A stretch of DNA of 64,000 bases from Rhynchopus sp. YZ270_cl-10. Lineage: Eukaryota > Euglenozoa > Diplonemea > Diplonemida > Diplonemidae. A program made the position numbers and the translations under genes. Location of the stretch: contig OZ037851.1 of assembly GCA_964035575.1 (NCBI GenBank), forward strand, positions 620,001-684,000, given 5' to 3'. Within the stretch, counting starts at the first letter, position 1. Every line of letters begins with the position of its first letter. This document shows positions 42,761 through 55,346 of the stretch, piece by piece. Under the pieces are notes generated by a model. It was not told where the DNA came from, searched no databases, and worked only from the letters and a program-made list of their open reading frames with translations.

Positions 42761-43237
42761 TTTTCCCCCTCTCATCCCCGTATCATTAACGTTATCAGCT
42801 ATTAACGTGAAGTTCACAGTGCAAAACGCCTCTGGGACGCAGGATATTGACTCAGTGGGGGTCAAAAAAAAAAAAGACAGTATTATTATTTGAGCTTGGT
42901 TCTGGACCTGGGGGTGGGTTGGTGGGGGGAAGGTTAATGGCGGCTGAATTTGTAACACAATGCATTTTTTTATCATCAGAATGCAAAAATATAAACATTC
43001 TGAATGGTAAAATATATGGACATTATTACAGCTACCATTATAGGTGATTTTGTTCTGCGCGCACGATCGGAGCGTCGTGCTAGGGCTCGAGCCTTTACAA
43101 CACAGACAAAATTGAAAAAAAAAATATAAAAATCAGCTACAACAATAGATATAAATAGAGTCGCCCACACTATGGGTCTCGCAATCAATTTCGATTCAAA
43201 AAATGGGATGAGAAAAGAAAATAAACGTGCCGAAAAG

Positions 43238-43667
43238 CATGGATGTCCAAAGTACTTGAAGTATATCAAGTACTTGATCCCCCAAAAAATCCAATACTTG
43301 ATACTTCAAGTACTTGACACCCTATTTTTTTTTCTAGTACTTTTTTACTTGTTCTCCCTCTGTCAAGTACTTTTTTCACAAAAAAAACGTCAAGTACTTG
43401 ATCAAGTACAAAAAAAAAGTGGGTACTTGATCAAGTACTTGACGTTTTTTTGCGAAAACAAGTACTTGACAGACTCTGCCAGAGGGTAAAAAAGTAAAAA
43501 AGTACGAGAAAAAAAAAATAGGGTATCAAGTACTTGATTTCTGTCAAGTACTTGATCAATCTTCAAGTACTTGACTGTCATTTTGAGAGGAAAAAAAAGG
43601 GGGGTCAAGTACTTCAAGTACCATAAAAAATCCGAAAAAAGTACTTCAAGTACTTTGGACATCCATG
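43238..43667. mobile_element. 430-bp palindromic-array element with perfect TIRs and TSD
   Basis: A perfect 26-bp inverted repeat (starts CATGGATGTCCAAAGTACTT) at both ends, flanked by GAAAAG (43232-43237 and 43668-43673). The inside is a series of about 15 TCAAGTACTTGA palindromes spaced by A/T runs, with an inner symmetric pair of arms. No coding capacity. Confidence 0.88.
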
Positions 43668-43941
43668 GAAAAGAGAGGAAAAAGAGAAAAAAAAATTGCG
43701 CAATCTGTCATGAGAGGACGCAAAAAAAAAAAAAAAAAAAAAGGTAGTGTTGAAATACAAAGCCCTCTCGTGACAGTGTACCTAAATAAAAACGAAATAA
43801 AGAAAGAACACCAGTCCTCGGTTGGGCGGAACGCACGTAGCGCTTAGTAATGGGGGACAAAATCAAACCCATGGAGGGGTGAGAAAAAGTGAAGTTGATA
43901 ACGTGCAGACACCGCATGGGTGCCTGGCACAAAAAAAAATA

Positions 43942-44065
43942 AAGTTGACTTGAAATACAAAGCCCTCTCGTGAACAGTGTACCTGAGGTACATGACCGCT
44001 GTACTGGGGGTGGAACCCAAACTTTGAACATGCAGTCCTACAATCCATTTTGTGGTTTACATCTG
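43942..44065 (+). repeat. Family A repeat, full length
   Basis: Lies about 160 bp after a short family-A copy (43748-43783), so both length classes occur side by side. Confidence 0.75.
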
Positions 44066-45208
44066 AAAGAAAAGAGAGAAAATTCCTAAGTCTGGGCGCA
44101 GTGAAAAATAAGGGATACAAACACAGTGCACGGTGAAGTAAACAGTACACATGGGATGATAGAACCAACACAAAAAAGAGAGAAAATATTGCAATATTGA
44201 TGAGTGACATGTAGACGCACACATCAAAAAAAAGGGGTTGGTAAAGGTAATTCTAAACTTCGTTGCGCTTAGTTACCAGATAATACAATATCACGGTCTT
44301 AATCAAAGGGGTAGGCAGTAAAAGCGGGTACAGTGTGCAACCAAATGAACAGAAAGGCCTCCAAAAAAGGGCCAATACAATTGTGTGATCGAAAAAGATA
44401 GACTTTTTTTTTACAAACTTCTTTTTTTTTTTTTGAAAACACGTATTTTTTGTACATTTTTTCGATCAAAAAAAGATATAAAAAAAAATCGCAAAAGTCT
44501 GTTCCGGGAGGGGTTTTTTTTCCGTTCGGGGTCACCAATTTGAAAAAAAGACTGGACGTTTGCTGGAGGAGAATCTGAGGCTTTTCATTTCCCGCCTCCA
44601 GCTTATTATGATATCGAGTCATTTTTTTCTACGCAGCACACAAAAAAAAAAAAAAGAAAAACAGAGAGAAACAGTTTATGAGATAACCCTATGCCTCTCT
44701 GTGCTGAGTCACCTCAAATAAAGAAATAGAGAAAAAAATTGTCAGGTGATGCTAAGCGGTTTTTGCTTAGCCACCTTTAAAAAAAAGATCGAACCCTGGA
44801 GGTTGCAGTAGGAGTTGCCTGCAGGAAGACTGTAAGCACATGATAGTGGTGAGGGGTAAACCCGGAGGTAAAAAGACCACAAACACATATCATAACCCCA
44901 CCACAACAGATTCGTCTGGTCCGTTTTGAACAAGAAAAGCGTTTGACTGTGAGGGGAAATTATTGAAAAAATAAGAAGACAAAAAAAAAGGGATTGCAAA
45001 GCATTCGTGTGCTCACTAAATTTCGTCGAGTACGTTTTTTTTTTTTTTTTTTTTTTTTCTGCCAAAGGTTTTTTTTGTTTGTTTGTTGAAATGAATGAAA
45101 AGAAAGTGCGTTTGAAAACCTTTGGCCTCTTTATAATTGTCTGAACCCCACCCCCCCTCCTCTCTTCTCTCTCTCCTTTGCACATTTAGTAAATGTGAGG
45201 AAATTATT

Positions 45209-45246
<38 letters not shown>

Positions 45247-46838
45247 GCAAAAATTTTAAACTCAAAGAACCACCTCCTAATTTGTGGGCATCAGGTCCAT
45301 CTTGACAGCCAGCAAATACAAAAGATGTGTACCACACTCTTTCTCCACCTGACTGATAGAATTCCTTTTTTTTAAAAAAAGGGGGGGAAATTGGTGATCG
45401 CTAAGTGATGAAGTTTAGACAAGAATATGAGGTGTTAAATAAGGTTTGGACAACTCGAGCTACCCATTGACAATAAGCATAGCTGAAAGAGGGGGAGAAA
45501 AAATCTGCAGTTGTGTCATTGCAGTTGGTGTGTGATCGGCTGAGTATTGAGATCACAATATAAAAAAAAATAATAAAAAACCACCCAAAAAAGCATTGCG
45601 CTGTATAAATATTTACAAAAAAAAAAAGGGGGGTCGTGGATGTGAATGTGTGGGTTGTGTGGGGTGTGCGGGGTAAAAAAAAAAATTGTGAACAGGTGGG
45701 AGGGAAAAGGGGTTTAATACATATCCCCAGGACAAAAAAAGGGGGAAAAGAGAAAAAAAAAAAAACACATGAACAAACACCCGATACAGTATATTTCAAA
45801 CCAGAAACTTTTTTTTTGTTGGACAAATTCTGCCTCAATGTCTGCCTCTAGCCTTTTATTACAGAGAGACGAGACAATTGAAAGAAAACTCTGGTAAAAA
45901 ATATTTTGAAAAACGAATAATTGATGCGTGCATCTCCCGACTGACCCACGTCAGCCATCCGGACGCAAGCACAACTTTTAAAAAGACAAAGTCTTGGGGG
46001 AAAAAATAGGGAGGGGGGTGGATGCAGAATGCCAGCCTCTCCACAGTTCGATTATATGTTCGTTGAGTGGCATTCAGACACGTCTATCTTACTATTTTTT
46101 TTTATAGTAAATACCATGTCAAGAAGACAGGTTTATTTTTCTTTGCTCATTTTCCTTTTGAAGAAAAGCAAAAATGAAACTTGGACCCCCATTCCTTATA
46201 ACTCCCACCTCCCACAGTAAAGAGCTACCTAAGTTGGGAGGGAAAGGGAAATGGGAATGACAGAAAAAATTTGCCCCCCCCCTTTTTTTTTTTTTTGATA
46301 ATTTGGGAGGATCAGGATCAGCTGCATAACAAGACAGCCTTTCACCACCCAATGTGTTTTGTTTTTGCTGTTGCTGTTATTTTGTTTGATAATTCTGCGT
46401 TACGAACCCTGTTGCAAAGAAGTCATCTTCTCTCAAATCAAGGACGGTTTTCGTTTTTTTTTTTTAAATTGAAATGTATTTTTTCCCCAGTGTGAAGAAC
46501 AGTGGCGGGGGTAGGGGGGCGGTGAGGGCTGTCTGCTGCACGAAGACGCAGTAACGTACCCTTGCCACTGTCCATGTGAGTGAAGTGTGTGAGAAAAATA
46601 AAAAAGGTTTTCCAAATAAATAAAATGCACAACGAAAACAGTTGAAGGGTGGGGGGGGGGCGGGGGTTCCCTGGTATTCAAAAGCAAAGAAAGAGTACGA
46701 TCAGCCTGAGACTAATCACTAAAAATCAGTTCGCGAAAGTAGCCAGGAATGCACCTGGTAACTTTTTCCAGCGCCTTAACACAGATTGTAAAGAATCTCA
46801 CTCTTAAGCGAGACATCTATGCAAACACCAACAGAGTG

Positions 46839-46872
<34 letters not shown>

Positions 46873-47367
46873 GGGTATGGGAAGTGTATAGTTGAGATTG
46901 CAACCAACACAGAGTCATCAATAAACATGATTATTTTTTTTTTTGTTTTTGTTTTGTTTTGTTTTTTCTAATCAACAGAAAATTTCGTTCACGAAGAGAA
47001 AAATATTGGAGGTAAAGCTGTTCGTATAGCAATCCTACATTGCCACACGCCCCTCTCATCACCCTCCGAATAAGGGTGAAAACGAAGGAAAATTTTTTTT
47101 TGAAAACTTGGTTGTATTAGTGAAGACACTCGAGGATGAGCTCTACTATATACTTTGGTTTTGTGTTCTATTTTGTTTTTTTTTTCCCCCCTTTTTTTGC
47201 AGAAAAAGGGGGGGAGGGACACAATATTTACTTTTTACTGAAGAGGGAAGATAACGAAGCGTGCTGAAATCTATAAGAGATCTGATGCATACAACCCTAT
47301 CACCCATACAGTTTTACCGTAACCGTAAAATGTATGGACCGTAAAAATTTTGGAACTTTAAAATAAA

Positions 47368-47449
47368 AAGTGAAGTTGATAGTGCGAAACGACCTCCGCG
47401 ACGCAGGGCACTGACACTCCATGGGGTGATCGAACCCCATGAGCGCTGT
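47368..47449 (+). repeat. Family C repeat
   Basis: The hairpin reads CATGGGGTGATCGAACCCCATG: relative to other copies the stem base pairs CG..CG are replaced by CA/TG pairs, a compensated change. Confidence 0.7.
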
Positions 47450-48203
47450 GGGGGTTTTTTGGAGAGAATAAAGAGACCGCTAAGCCTCTGTTGTCTAAAC
47501 CTTTTTCCTTTACAAAAAAAGGGGGGGAAAAAAGGGATTTTTTTTTTTTCCAAAAGACAAAGCAGCACCCCCCCTGTACTCTCCCACTCCCCTTTCCCTT
47601 TTGAATCTACTGAGAAATGAGCAATGGTACGTGTACCTTTCAAGATAATGCGTAACATAAGAAGCAACCAGCAGAGAGACGCGGTTGCATCTTTAAAGAG
47701 AAAAAAAAAAAGAAGATGTTTTTTTTACTAGCCCTGGCGGCACGGTGTTGGTCTGTGTGGTGTCCGGTGCCCCTTTTTTACTCAGCATCAAAGGGTGCGG
47801 GTTTTGACATTGTCTGTCGATACCTCCCCTACCCCTGGCTGCTTTAGGGGCACAGACAGCACACCTTTCCCCAGGTTTTAAAAAAGGGAGGGAAAAAAAA
47901 CGCATTTTAAAAGAAAATGAGTTGGAGAAAGAGGTGAAGTTGCCATCCGTGTACAACAGTGGACACTTTTTTAACCTGGTAAAAAATAAAATAAAAAAAC
48001 GGTATTTTGAAAACCTCAGATTTCAAGACCGCCTTTTTTGTTGTGTGCTCTCCGGTTTTTTTCTTTTTTTGTAAAAGTTGTGGAGAGAGAAAAAAATAGG
48101 ACGGAGAGAAAACATGCTATATGGTGACACTGACAACGCACTATACGCACACAAGAGGTAGAGCTGAGAGTACTGTTTTTTATTTTCCTTTGCTTTTTTT
48201 TTT

Positions 48204-48268
48204 TTTGATAAATTGTTGGAGTAGTGTAGTTGCCTCGGTTGTGTTGCCACAGTTGTGCAATTTCCACT
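48204..48268 (-). repeat. Family B repeat, full length
   Basis: Consensus-like copy. The A-tail on the minus strand is represented by a 12-base T run before TTGATAAATTG. Confidence 0.78.
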
Positions 48269-49366
48269 TTCTTTTTTTTTAGACCTTAAGAACTTTTGAA
48301 GGTATCTGACCCGGTCAGCTTAATGAGGAGAGGAGGAAAGCCCCCTTGTTTTGTTGCCGCCAATTTAGCGATAATGGGGGAGATTGAGGGGGAAGGAGAA
48401 TTACATAAAGAAATGAAGTGGCAGTTCTGCAAATTACGATGGGAAAAGAGAGAGAGAGAGAGAGATAGTTTGCACACACAGAAGAAAAAAAAAAACGCAT
48501 ATTTCTCCCATAGATTTTGGTTGTGGACATCATAGAACCCAAATTCGCAGAAACAGGAGCTCGAAAACAAAAACAAAAAGTGGAGGTGGAGGTACCGAAC
48601 GTCTCAACAGACGCAGATACTTGAGAGAGAGAGAGTGAAATAAATGAAATACATTAACATGCTTCAACCTCGCGGGCACATATTAAAAGAGATCAATTTT
48701 TTCAGGGAAAAGTTTGACTTGAAATACAAAGCCCTCTCGCGACAGTGTACCAAAGAAGGGGGGGAGATAGTGAACAAAAACCTAATCATCACGTCCTTAG
48801 GCGCTTTTTTAAAAAAATAAATAAAGAAAGAAACGCTACTTTTTCGCTTGAACGAAATGGGGATTTTAAATTTGGAGTTTTGTTTTTTTTTTTTGAAATT
48901 CACAGAACGCATGAAGCGATTGTGGCAGGGGAGACGTAGGGAATGGGGGATGAAATCAATTTTGTTGTTGGGACAGTAGAAATAATGAATAATAATAAGA
49001 TTTCGTTTTTTTTTGTTTTTTTTTTTTTGTTTTTTTGAAGCTCAGATGAACCTAAGCCTTAGCGTGCTTAGTTACCTATACACCCCACCCCTTTACCTCC
49101 ATCTGCCATAAAAATAAAGCCTTAAAGTGTAAACCCCTCACCGAATATCGGCGGACGCAAACACTGAACCATAAAAAATGCGTTTGGTGGTAACTCTCTG
49201 ACCCCCCTTTCGACCCTTGTACATCTTTTCAGAATGTCAAAGGGATTTACAATAAAAGACAAGGAGATAGATACGTTGAAAACTACATACACCCAATGGA
49301 GCAGGCTTTAAATCATGCAGGAAGCGGTAAAAAAAAACTGGAAACCAGCGTTTTTCTTTTGTTTTA

Positions 49367-49419
49367 TTTGAAAACTTGGTTGTATTAGTGTAGACACCCG
49401 AGGATGAACTCCACTATAC
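49367..49419 (-). repeat. Family F short repeat
   Basis: CCGAGGATGAA variant, as in 47098-47150 and 61791-61847, so the family has at least two subtypes. Confidence 0.7.
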
Positions 49420-49916
49420 ACTTTTATTTTTTTGGCAAATCCCATGAAACCACACGCACGCGCAACAAATTAAAGAATTCTCTTCACATTGAAAAAAAAA
49501 AAAATATAATTTTGGGGCATTCCGGGACAGACCATGGGAACGCCCCAAAAATAAAAATGAAAAAATTCACCCACAAAAGTTTTTTTTTTTTGAAGCGATT
49601 CGTTCGAGATCAAAAATGGGGGGGGAAAGGAAGACGTGTTCATGCGAGAAAGAAGCATAAACCAGCATTGTTTTGTTTTGTTTTGTCAAAATAGTATTTA
49701 AAAAAAAAAAAATATGGTCAGATGACCCGCTATACCCTTACACTATACCCTCAAAATACGTAAAAGAAAGTGTCATGGGAGAGCAGGCATCCATCCATTT
49801 AGGGGAGGTGGGAACACCAGATCAATTAGGGCAACTCGAACCACGATACTGACTTTTGTTTTGTGAACAGACTAAAATTTCAAACGTGCGTGGCGCAAAC
49901 AAACAAAAAAAAAATA

Positions 49917-49957
49917 ACTTGTAAGATGAATGTGCCTCTCGTGAGCACACATCTTTA
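49917..49957 (+). repeat. Family E 40-bp hairpin (reference copy)
   Basis: ACTTGTAAGATGAATGTGC, loop CTCTC, GTGAGCACACATCTT: the same head (AAGATGA) and loop as family D, but a GTGC/GCAC stem and a CATCTT tail that pairs with the head. Other copies begin near 585, 4705, 21838, 23540, 25047, 35214, 35874, 37333, 38864, 39758, 50459, 57912 and 63352. Confidence 0.72.
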
Positions 49958-49968
49958 CCACTCAAAAA

Positions 49969-50051
49969 AGTGAAGTTGAAAGTGCAAAACGACTCTGGGA
50001 CGCAGGGCACTGACACTCCGTGGGGTCATCGAACCCCCGGGGTGCTGCACA
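49969..50051 (+). repeat. Family C repeat
   Basis: Full copy following an E hairpin (49917-49957); ends GGGGTCATCGAACCCCCGGG. Confidence 0.7.
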
Positions 50052-51192
50052 TCGAAGTAATCTCACAGAAGCTGTGAAGAAAAAAAAGGGGGGTTGGCAA
50101 CAAAAAGTGATATCATGGGATTTGGGTCTATACGATTTGTCTAATTTTCTCAAAGCACGGTTTGCGGGTCGAGGGAGGGGGGGGGGAAGACGAAATAACG
50201 GAAAGTAGAATAGTACAAAGCAAAATAAAATGCAGCAACGAAAAAAAAAAGGAGCTGAAAGAGCTCACCGATGAAGGGAAATGAGGATTTCGTTTTTTTT
50301 TTTTTTTTTTCCCCCATAATTTCCAACCGAGGCTCCGCAAAAGCGGCAAAAAAAAATGCAATTGCGGGAGCCGCGCGGTTGGAAACTACGCTTTTTTTTT
50401 GGTTTTTTGTGAACTTTTCTTGACACATAAAAACCATAGCAAAATAAAAATACCTTTTTGAGAGATGAAAGGGCCTCTTGGACGCGCATCTGACAATAAC
50501 AATAACATAATAAAAAAATAAAACAATACAATTAGATAAGAGAAAGGCGTCACAGCACTGACAAGACAGGGGATGTTGTCTGTACGGTCGATCCATGCAT
50601 ATTCATGAACTAAACGTGGAACATCAGGAAACCTGGCACCCCGTACTGGTACTCGTGACCACTGGTATTTTGCACCCAACCTGCATACAAAATAGCTATA
50701 TAAGAGGAGCGCACAGCCCTACCCTGATTTTAAAAAAAGTATTTTTCAGAACAACAAATAACATAATAAATAAATACGGTGTAACAGATACAACTATACC
50801 TTTATCGTATTGACAGGATCCTCAGATCGAAAGAACACCATTTTTTAGGGGGATGGAGTTATCAGTGATATCAATCGTACCATTGATTGATTGAATTTTT
50901 TCATCCATGGTGTGGCCCTTCTTCGAGAGCTGGGTATTGTGTCCACCATTTAGTATCGAGATCTAAGTGTCACTACCCATAAGACCTCTGTGCTTGAATG
51001 CCCAGAGAACTTTCATCTTTGTAGCTTCAGAGATCACGCAAATGAGGGGAAAAAAATACTTTCTGTCGCCTTTTAATTGCTATGTTTCCTTTTACTCATT
51101 TCCCTGACCAACACCCTTTAAAAAAAAGGTGGGAAATGAACAAAAACAAAACAACAACAACAAATGGGCACGATAACTCTCTGAAAAATTAA

Positions 51193-52184
51193 CCCTTTAT
51201 GGACCACGGCCGTATTTTGCGTTTTGCTATGATTGTCTCTCACATAGGTAAAATGAGATCCGATGCATATTTTTGATCGTACCTGGCCGCAATTGAAAGA
51301 TTTTGAGCAGATCTTTCAAATGGAGCAGAAATCGAAATAAAATGAGAAAAATGGAAAATGGAAAATTGAGGAGAGCTGATATTTTTTCCTGAAAATTTTG
51401 AAGAAAAAAATTATTCCGGCTGCGCACCTGTTTTTTCGGTATTCGAAAATGGCTTTATTTGAAAGATCGGTTCAAAATCTTTCAAAAGAAAGAAAAATCG
51501 ATCAAAAAGTCCTAGTAGATAATGTCTCACTGCATGGAGAGAAGGTACCAACCAGCTAAATATACCGTAATTGTACAGAGGTTGGACAGTACAAAAGTTG
51601 GGGCTTTTGGGGCTTTTGGCCAACTTGGCCTGGTGTTGAACGCCGCATCCCCCGCACATGTAATCTGCTTTTAGCCGCCTGTTTCCCAAGCAAGAAGAAG
51701 TTGTCGACCAACACCCTCCTGTCAGTGTCTCTGTACCTTGACTGTGTTGATACAGCTTCTTTTGTACAATGTCCCCCAAAAGACAAAGGGCAATAAATAC
51801 ACGGAGAAGAGGCACAGCCAGTTCAGGGTCAGGAACTGCTACGACGAGTGTTACTTTGCCCGGTCGCAGATATTTTCCATTATTTTAGTTTTGTTCTGAA
51901 AACCGTACAAAATGGTTCCCTTCACACCAAAGTTTGAATCCTCTGATGACTCAAGCTCGCCAGAGTAGTTCATTATTCCCAAAATATACCCGAAAAAGTC
52001 GAAAATTTGGAAATGCCTCGATTTGGTGACAGTGTATGAGAGTGTCAAAATAAATTGAATCTTGCTTCTTTGGAAAGATTTCACATCAAATCTTTCCACT
52101 AAAAAAAAAATCGCTGAAAAAGTCCGAGTAGAAGCCATGTTAAGCATTTTCGTGGATATATATATCCTCTTGGTCCATAAAGGG
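51193..52184. mobile_element. piggyBac-type element, 992 bp, non-autonomous
   Basis: Flanked on both sides by TTAA (51189-51192, 52185-52188) with TIRs CCCTTTATGGACCA. The inside has a GC-richer minus-strand part (51590-51840) with a CxxC-type stretch (YMCGGCGVQH) that could be a remnant of the Cys-rich C-terminus of a piggyBac transposase. Near each end a related segment ending AAAAAGTCC and GTAG occurs (51460-51520 and 52070-52130). Too short to encode a transposase. Confidence 0.78.
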
Positions 52185-53324
52185 TTAAGAGAAAAAGAGA
52201 AGTGGTGCAAAAGAAAAAAAAAAGAAGAAAACACCTCACTGGAGAATGGCGGATGCACTGAAAGAAAAAAAATCGATTTTGTTTTTTGTTTTTTGTTTTT
52301 ACACCACAATACTGTCCTCTCCAGCTTGCCGTTTATTGTGAACTATCTTTAGGGTTGGGTCAGGAAAGGGGGATCGGGGTCGAGGAGAGAGTGTGTGATA
52401 TCGGGCAGGAGAGAGAGAGAGAGGGAGAGAACATACGACAGCGCAAGCAATCCTGCATTAAAACCATAAAGCATATTTAATACAAGTTCCGCCCTCCTCC
52501 TCCACGTGATCCACCTCGCAAAAAGCGTAAGCTTGGAGTCTGCATAAAGGTAGCTCGGAGGAAGAGGGGCAGCCGAATCAGGGGGAAACTCACAGAGCTT
52601 CAAAACAGTTTGGATGCGGTCAAGGTGATGAAGGAAAAAAAAAGAAAAAAATGTCCCCAAGGAAGCTGACAACGCTAGCCCACTGCCTCGGCAGAGCGGG
52701 GTCCAAACGGTTCCCTGAAAGGGGATCCACAAAAAAAAAAGAAAATAAAAGACAACCATGGTGTGATCACCAAACGGATTCTCCGTGGTTCTCCCGTGGG
52801 TTGTTCGTACACCCTGAATCACACTAAACCAACACCCTTATTTACTGTTCATTGCCCTTCATCGTGGTACCAGCAGCTGTCGTATGGGATGTGCGTAAAA
52901 TTATTATTATTTTTTTTGTCGACAATCGCCAAGTACCCGCCTCAGTGGGTAGCCAGGGTTTACTGAAGGCTAAAGCCGTTTTTTTCCCCCCCTTTAAAAA
53001 AAAAAAAATTGTAGCTCACGATGTAGAGGAGTGACGCCGACTACCAGTGTACAGTACTCAAATACGGTTGGCGTCCAAAAAAAAGTCGCCAAATTAGCAC
53101 AAAATCCCAAAATCCGCCTAACTTATTTGGATGCCAAGTTTCTTGGAGTACTGTGGTTCGGCAGACTGCATCAATACTTTAAAAAAAAAATGCCTTCTTT
53201 TTTTGATTGATAAATTGCTGGAAGAAAAGAGTAGTGCAACTACCCCCTGATTGTGTGTGTTTTTTTCTTCTTTTTTTGTTCCAGAAGGCATAAACACCCT
53301 TTTGTGTCTATAAAACCCCTCGTC

Positions 53325-53366
<42 letters not shown>

Positions 53367-53626
53367 GAAGAGGTAAAAATATGATAAGGACGGTTTCTCA
53401 GGGGGGGGGGGAAATAGAAAAAGGGGTTTTTTTGATATTCCGTTGAGTGAAGCCTATGTGGGGTATGTTGTTTTACGTGTTTTTCTATGCACTTATGTGT
53501 ACTGGGAAGCATACATGTGGGTGTGTTGCTCTTGGGATGCCCACTATAGTCTTCATTTATTTTGTAAGGTACTGCACTGAAAATGCAGCACAAAAATGAG
53601 TTTTTTGTTTTGTTTTGTTTTTTGTG

Positions 53627-53690
53627 TTTATAAATTGTTGAAGTAGTGTAGTTTGCCTCGGTTGTGTTGCCACAGTTGTGCAATCTCCAC
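53627..53690 (-). repeat. Family B repeat
   Basis: Full copy with both GTTGCC motifs, near the start of an open frame that is only repeat-derived. Confidence 0.75.
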
Positions 53691-54090
53691 TTTATTTAAT
53701 ATGGCATGGAGAGGGGGAAGTCAAACCCCTGAAGGGATGGGGTTTGTTATCTCGTCCAGACAGATTGCATATGCCAGGAGAATGTAAGCCTCGTACATAC
53801 TCGGTTTTAGGCTTATTATTTTTTGATTTTTTTTTTTTTTTTTTGGAATGTTGTAAAATAGTGCGGGGTGAGGTGGTCCACCCAACGCAACAAAACTCGA
53901 TTTATTTTTTTGCTTTTTTGATAATTTGTTGGAGTATACCTGCCGTAGACAGTTTCCATTTTTGTATGATTTTCTTTTTTCCCCCACCACAGAGACCACC
54001 TGTCAAAGAAAAAAGAAAAATCAAGAAAAGCGCTTTTATGCAAAAACCCAATGCTGCTCGCACAGAGAGCGATGCCAGGCATTTATCTTT

Positions 54091-54140
54091 TTTTGAAACC
54101 TTGGTTGTAGTGTAGACACCCTAGAGTGTGCTCCACTATA
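54091..54140 (-). repeat. Family F short repeat
   Basis: About 50 bp. On the plus strand TTGAAACCTTGGTTGTAGTG, TAGACACCCTAG, then CTCCACTATA. Other copies: 47098-47150, 49367-49419, 60300-60350, 61791-61847. It shares its layout with family B and lies in the same orientation as most B copies. Confidence 0.7.
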
Positions 54141-54150
54141 TATTTTTTTT

Positions 54151-54213
54151 AAAATAAATTGTTGTAGTGTAGTTTGCCTCGGGTTGTGTTGCCACAGTTT
54201 GTGCAATCTCCAC
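54151..54213 (-). repeat. Family B repeat
   Basis: Full copy directly following a family-F repeat (54091-54140); the two share TAGTGTAG and CTCCAC blocks in the same order. Confidence 0.75.
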
Positions 54214-55346
54214 TTTCCACCTTTTTTTATTTTTGGGAAGAGGAAAAAAAAACCCCTTCCAGCGCACCATCCCAAAAGAGTGTAACAGAGATTGAGACAG
54301 AAAAAAATGATAAGAACTCTGGTCTGACTTGTTTCTTTTGTCGAAAGGCATATGCCGGTATGATGAGTGGAATGGGTGGGGTGTGTGCATTTACAACGTT
54401 CCTCATAACTTCAAGAAAACGTTCAAACGCCAAAAAAAAAAAGAAAAAAAAAAAAAGCGTGAAAAATGAAATGCAGGGAACTATTTTCAAGATAATAGTA
54501 TGCAATCAATAAATTGATAGCATAGGAGGAGGGATCAATAAAAATGTTCCCAGGGAAGGAAAAGAAAAAAAAAACGGGGGGGTAGGGAGGTACATAGCCA
54601 ACCTTTGTGTGTGGGTGAGGGGGGGTCGGGTACTGTGTCTGTGTTGCTGGCCACTGTGATAATCAATCCAACCGAAAAACTGCACCGTGCGGGGGACCCC
54701 TAAAGGGGTCTGCTCGGATCTGCTGGTTGAAAACCCCTGCGGGTTTGTAACAGTGAAAGTTGCAACTTTTTGTGTTTTTTTTTTGTGGTCGTTCGAAATA
54801 GGCGACGTACGCTGGGGGGGCGATTCTCAAAAGAGGGGAGTCACAAAAAATAAAAGTTGGTAAATATGGATCTAAGCAGCAAGCCTCTCTCTGCTTAGAT
54901 CATCTTCAAAGAGTACTGCAATTTTGTTATTCCATAAAAACTACGGAGGAAAAATAAGAAATATTAAGATGAACCTAAGCCTCTCATGCTTAGTCACCCA
55001 AAAAAAGGTCTCTGTGTTGTAATTTGCAAAGTTCATTTGCCTAGGGCATCTTGAATGATTTCGAGAAAAAAAAATAGAACGGCAGCTAAAAAATATCCTC
55101 AAAGAATTTAAAAAAAAGATCCAGATATAGATATCCAACACCCGCTTTTCGAAAGCCCGCTGCAACATTTGTTGTGGAAGTTTTTTTTGATATCGTGGTC
55201 GATACACAAAAGACAAATCGTTCCAGAAAAGAAAAAAAAAACTTTTGATGTGGGATAGCCCGCCATCTTCTCTAGGGTTTTCCCAGCGGTGTTGGCTTCT
55301 CTAACGCTAGCATTTTAATAACACAGAACACAAAAACAAACTAAAG

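Larger units (their letters stand above)
43668..51192. other. Gene desert filled with short repeats
   Basis: About 7.5 kb with no gene. Contents: family-A copies (43748-43783, 43942-44065, 48709-48751), family-B (48204-48268), family-C (47368-47449, 49122-49168, 49969-50051), D hairpins (44238-44280, 44668-44716, 44740-44783, 49038-49078), E hairpins (49917-49957, 50459-50495) and family-F (47098-47150, 49367-49419). A-runs of about 35 bases occur at 45210-45244 and 46838-46869. Confidence 0.55.
52189..55346. other. Gene desert with B/F repeats
   Basis: Family-B copies at 53206-53245 (diverged), 53627-53690, 53916-53958 and 54151-54213; family-F at 54091-54140 directly next to the last B copy; D hairpins at 54858-54907 and 54960-54999; the CGACAATCGCC motif at 52920 (family G); GC hairpins at 54681-54745. 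No gene recognised. Confidence 0.55.

Noticed and set aside
43200-43670. Telomere- or centromere-type satellite
   Set aside because: The palindromes lie within one element with perfect TIRs and a target duplication, not in an open-ended array.
44742-45185. 147-codon minus-strand frame
   Set aside because: Low-complexity Lys/Phe content from A/T runs, and no domain.
51411-52309. Two minus-strand frames (134 and 152 codons) as host genes
   Set aside because: They lie in or across the piggyBac-type element and are better explained as its remains.
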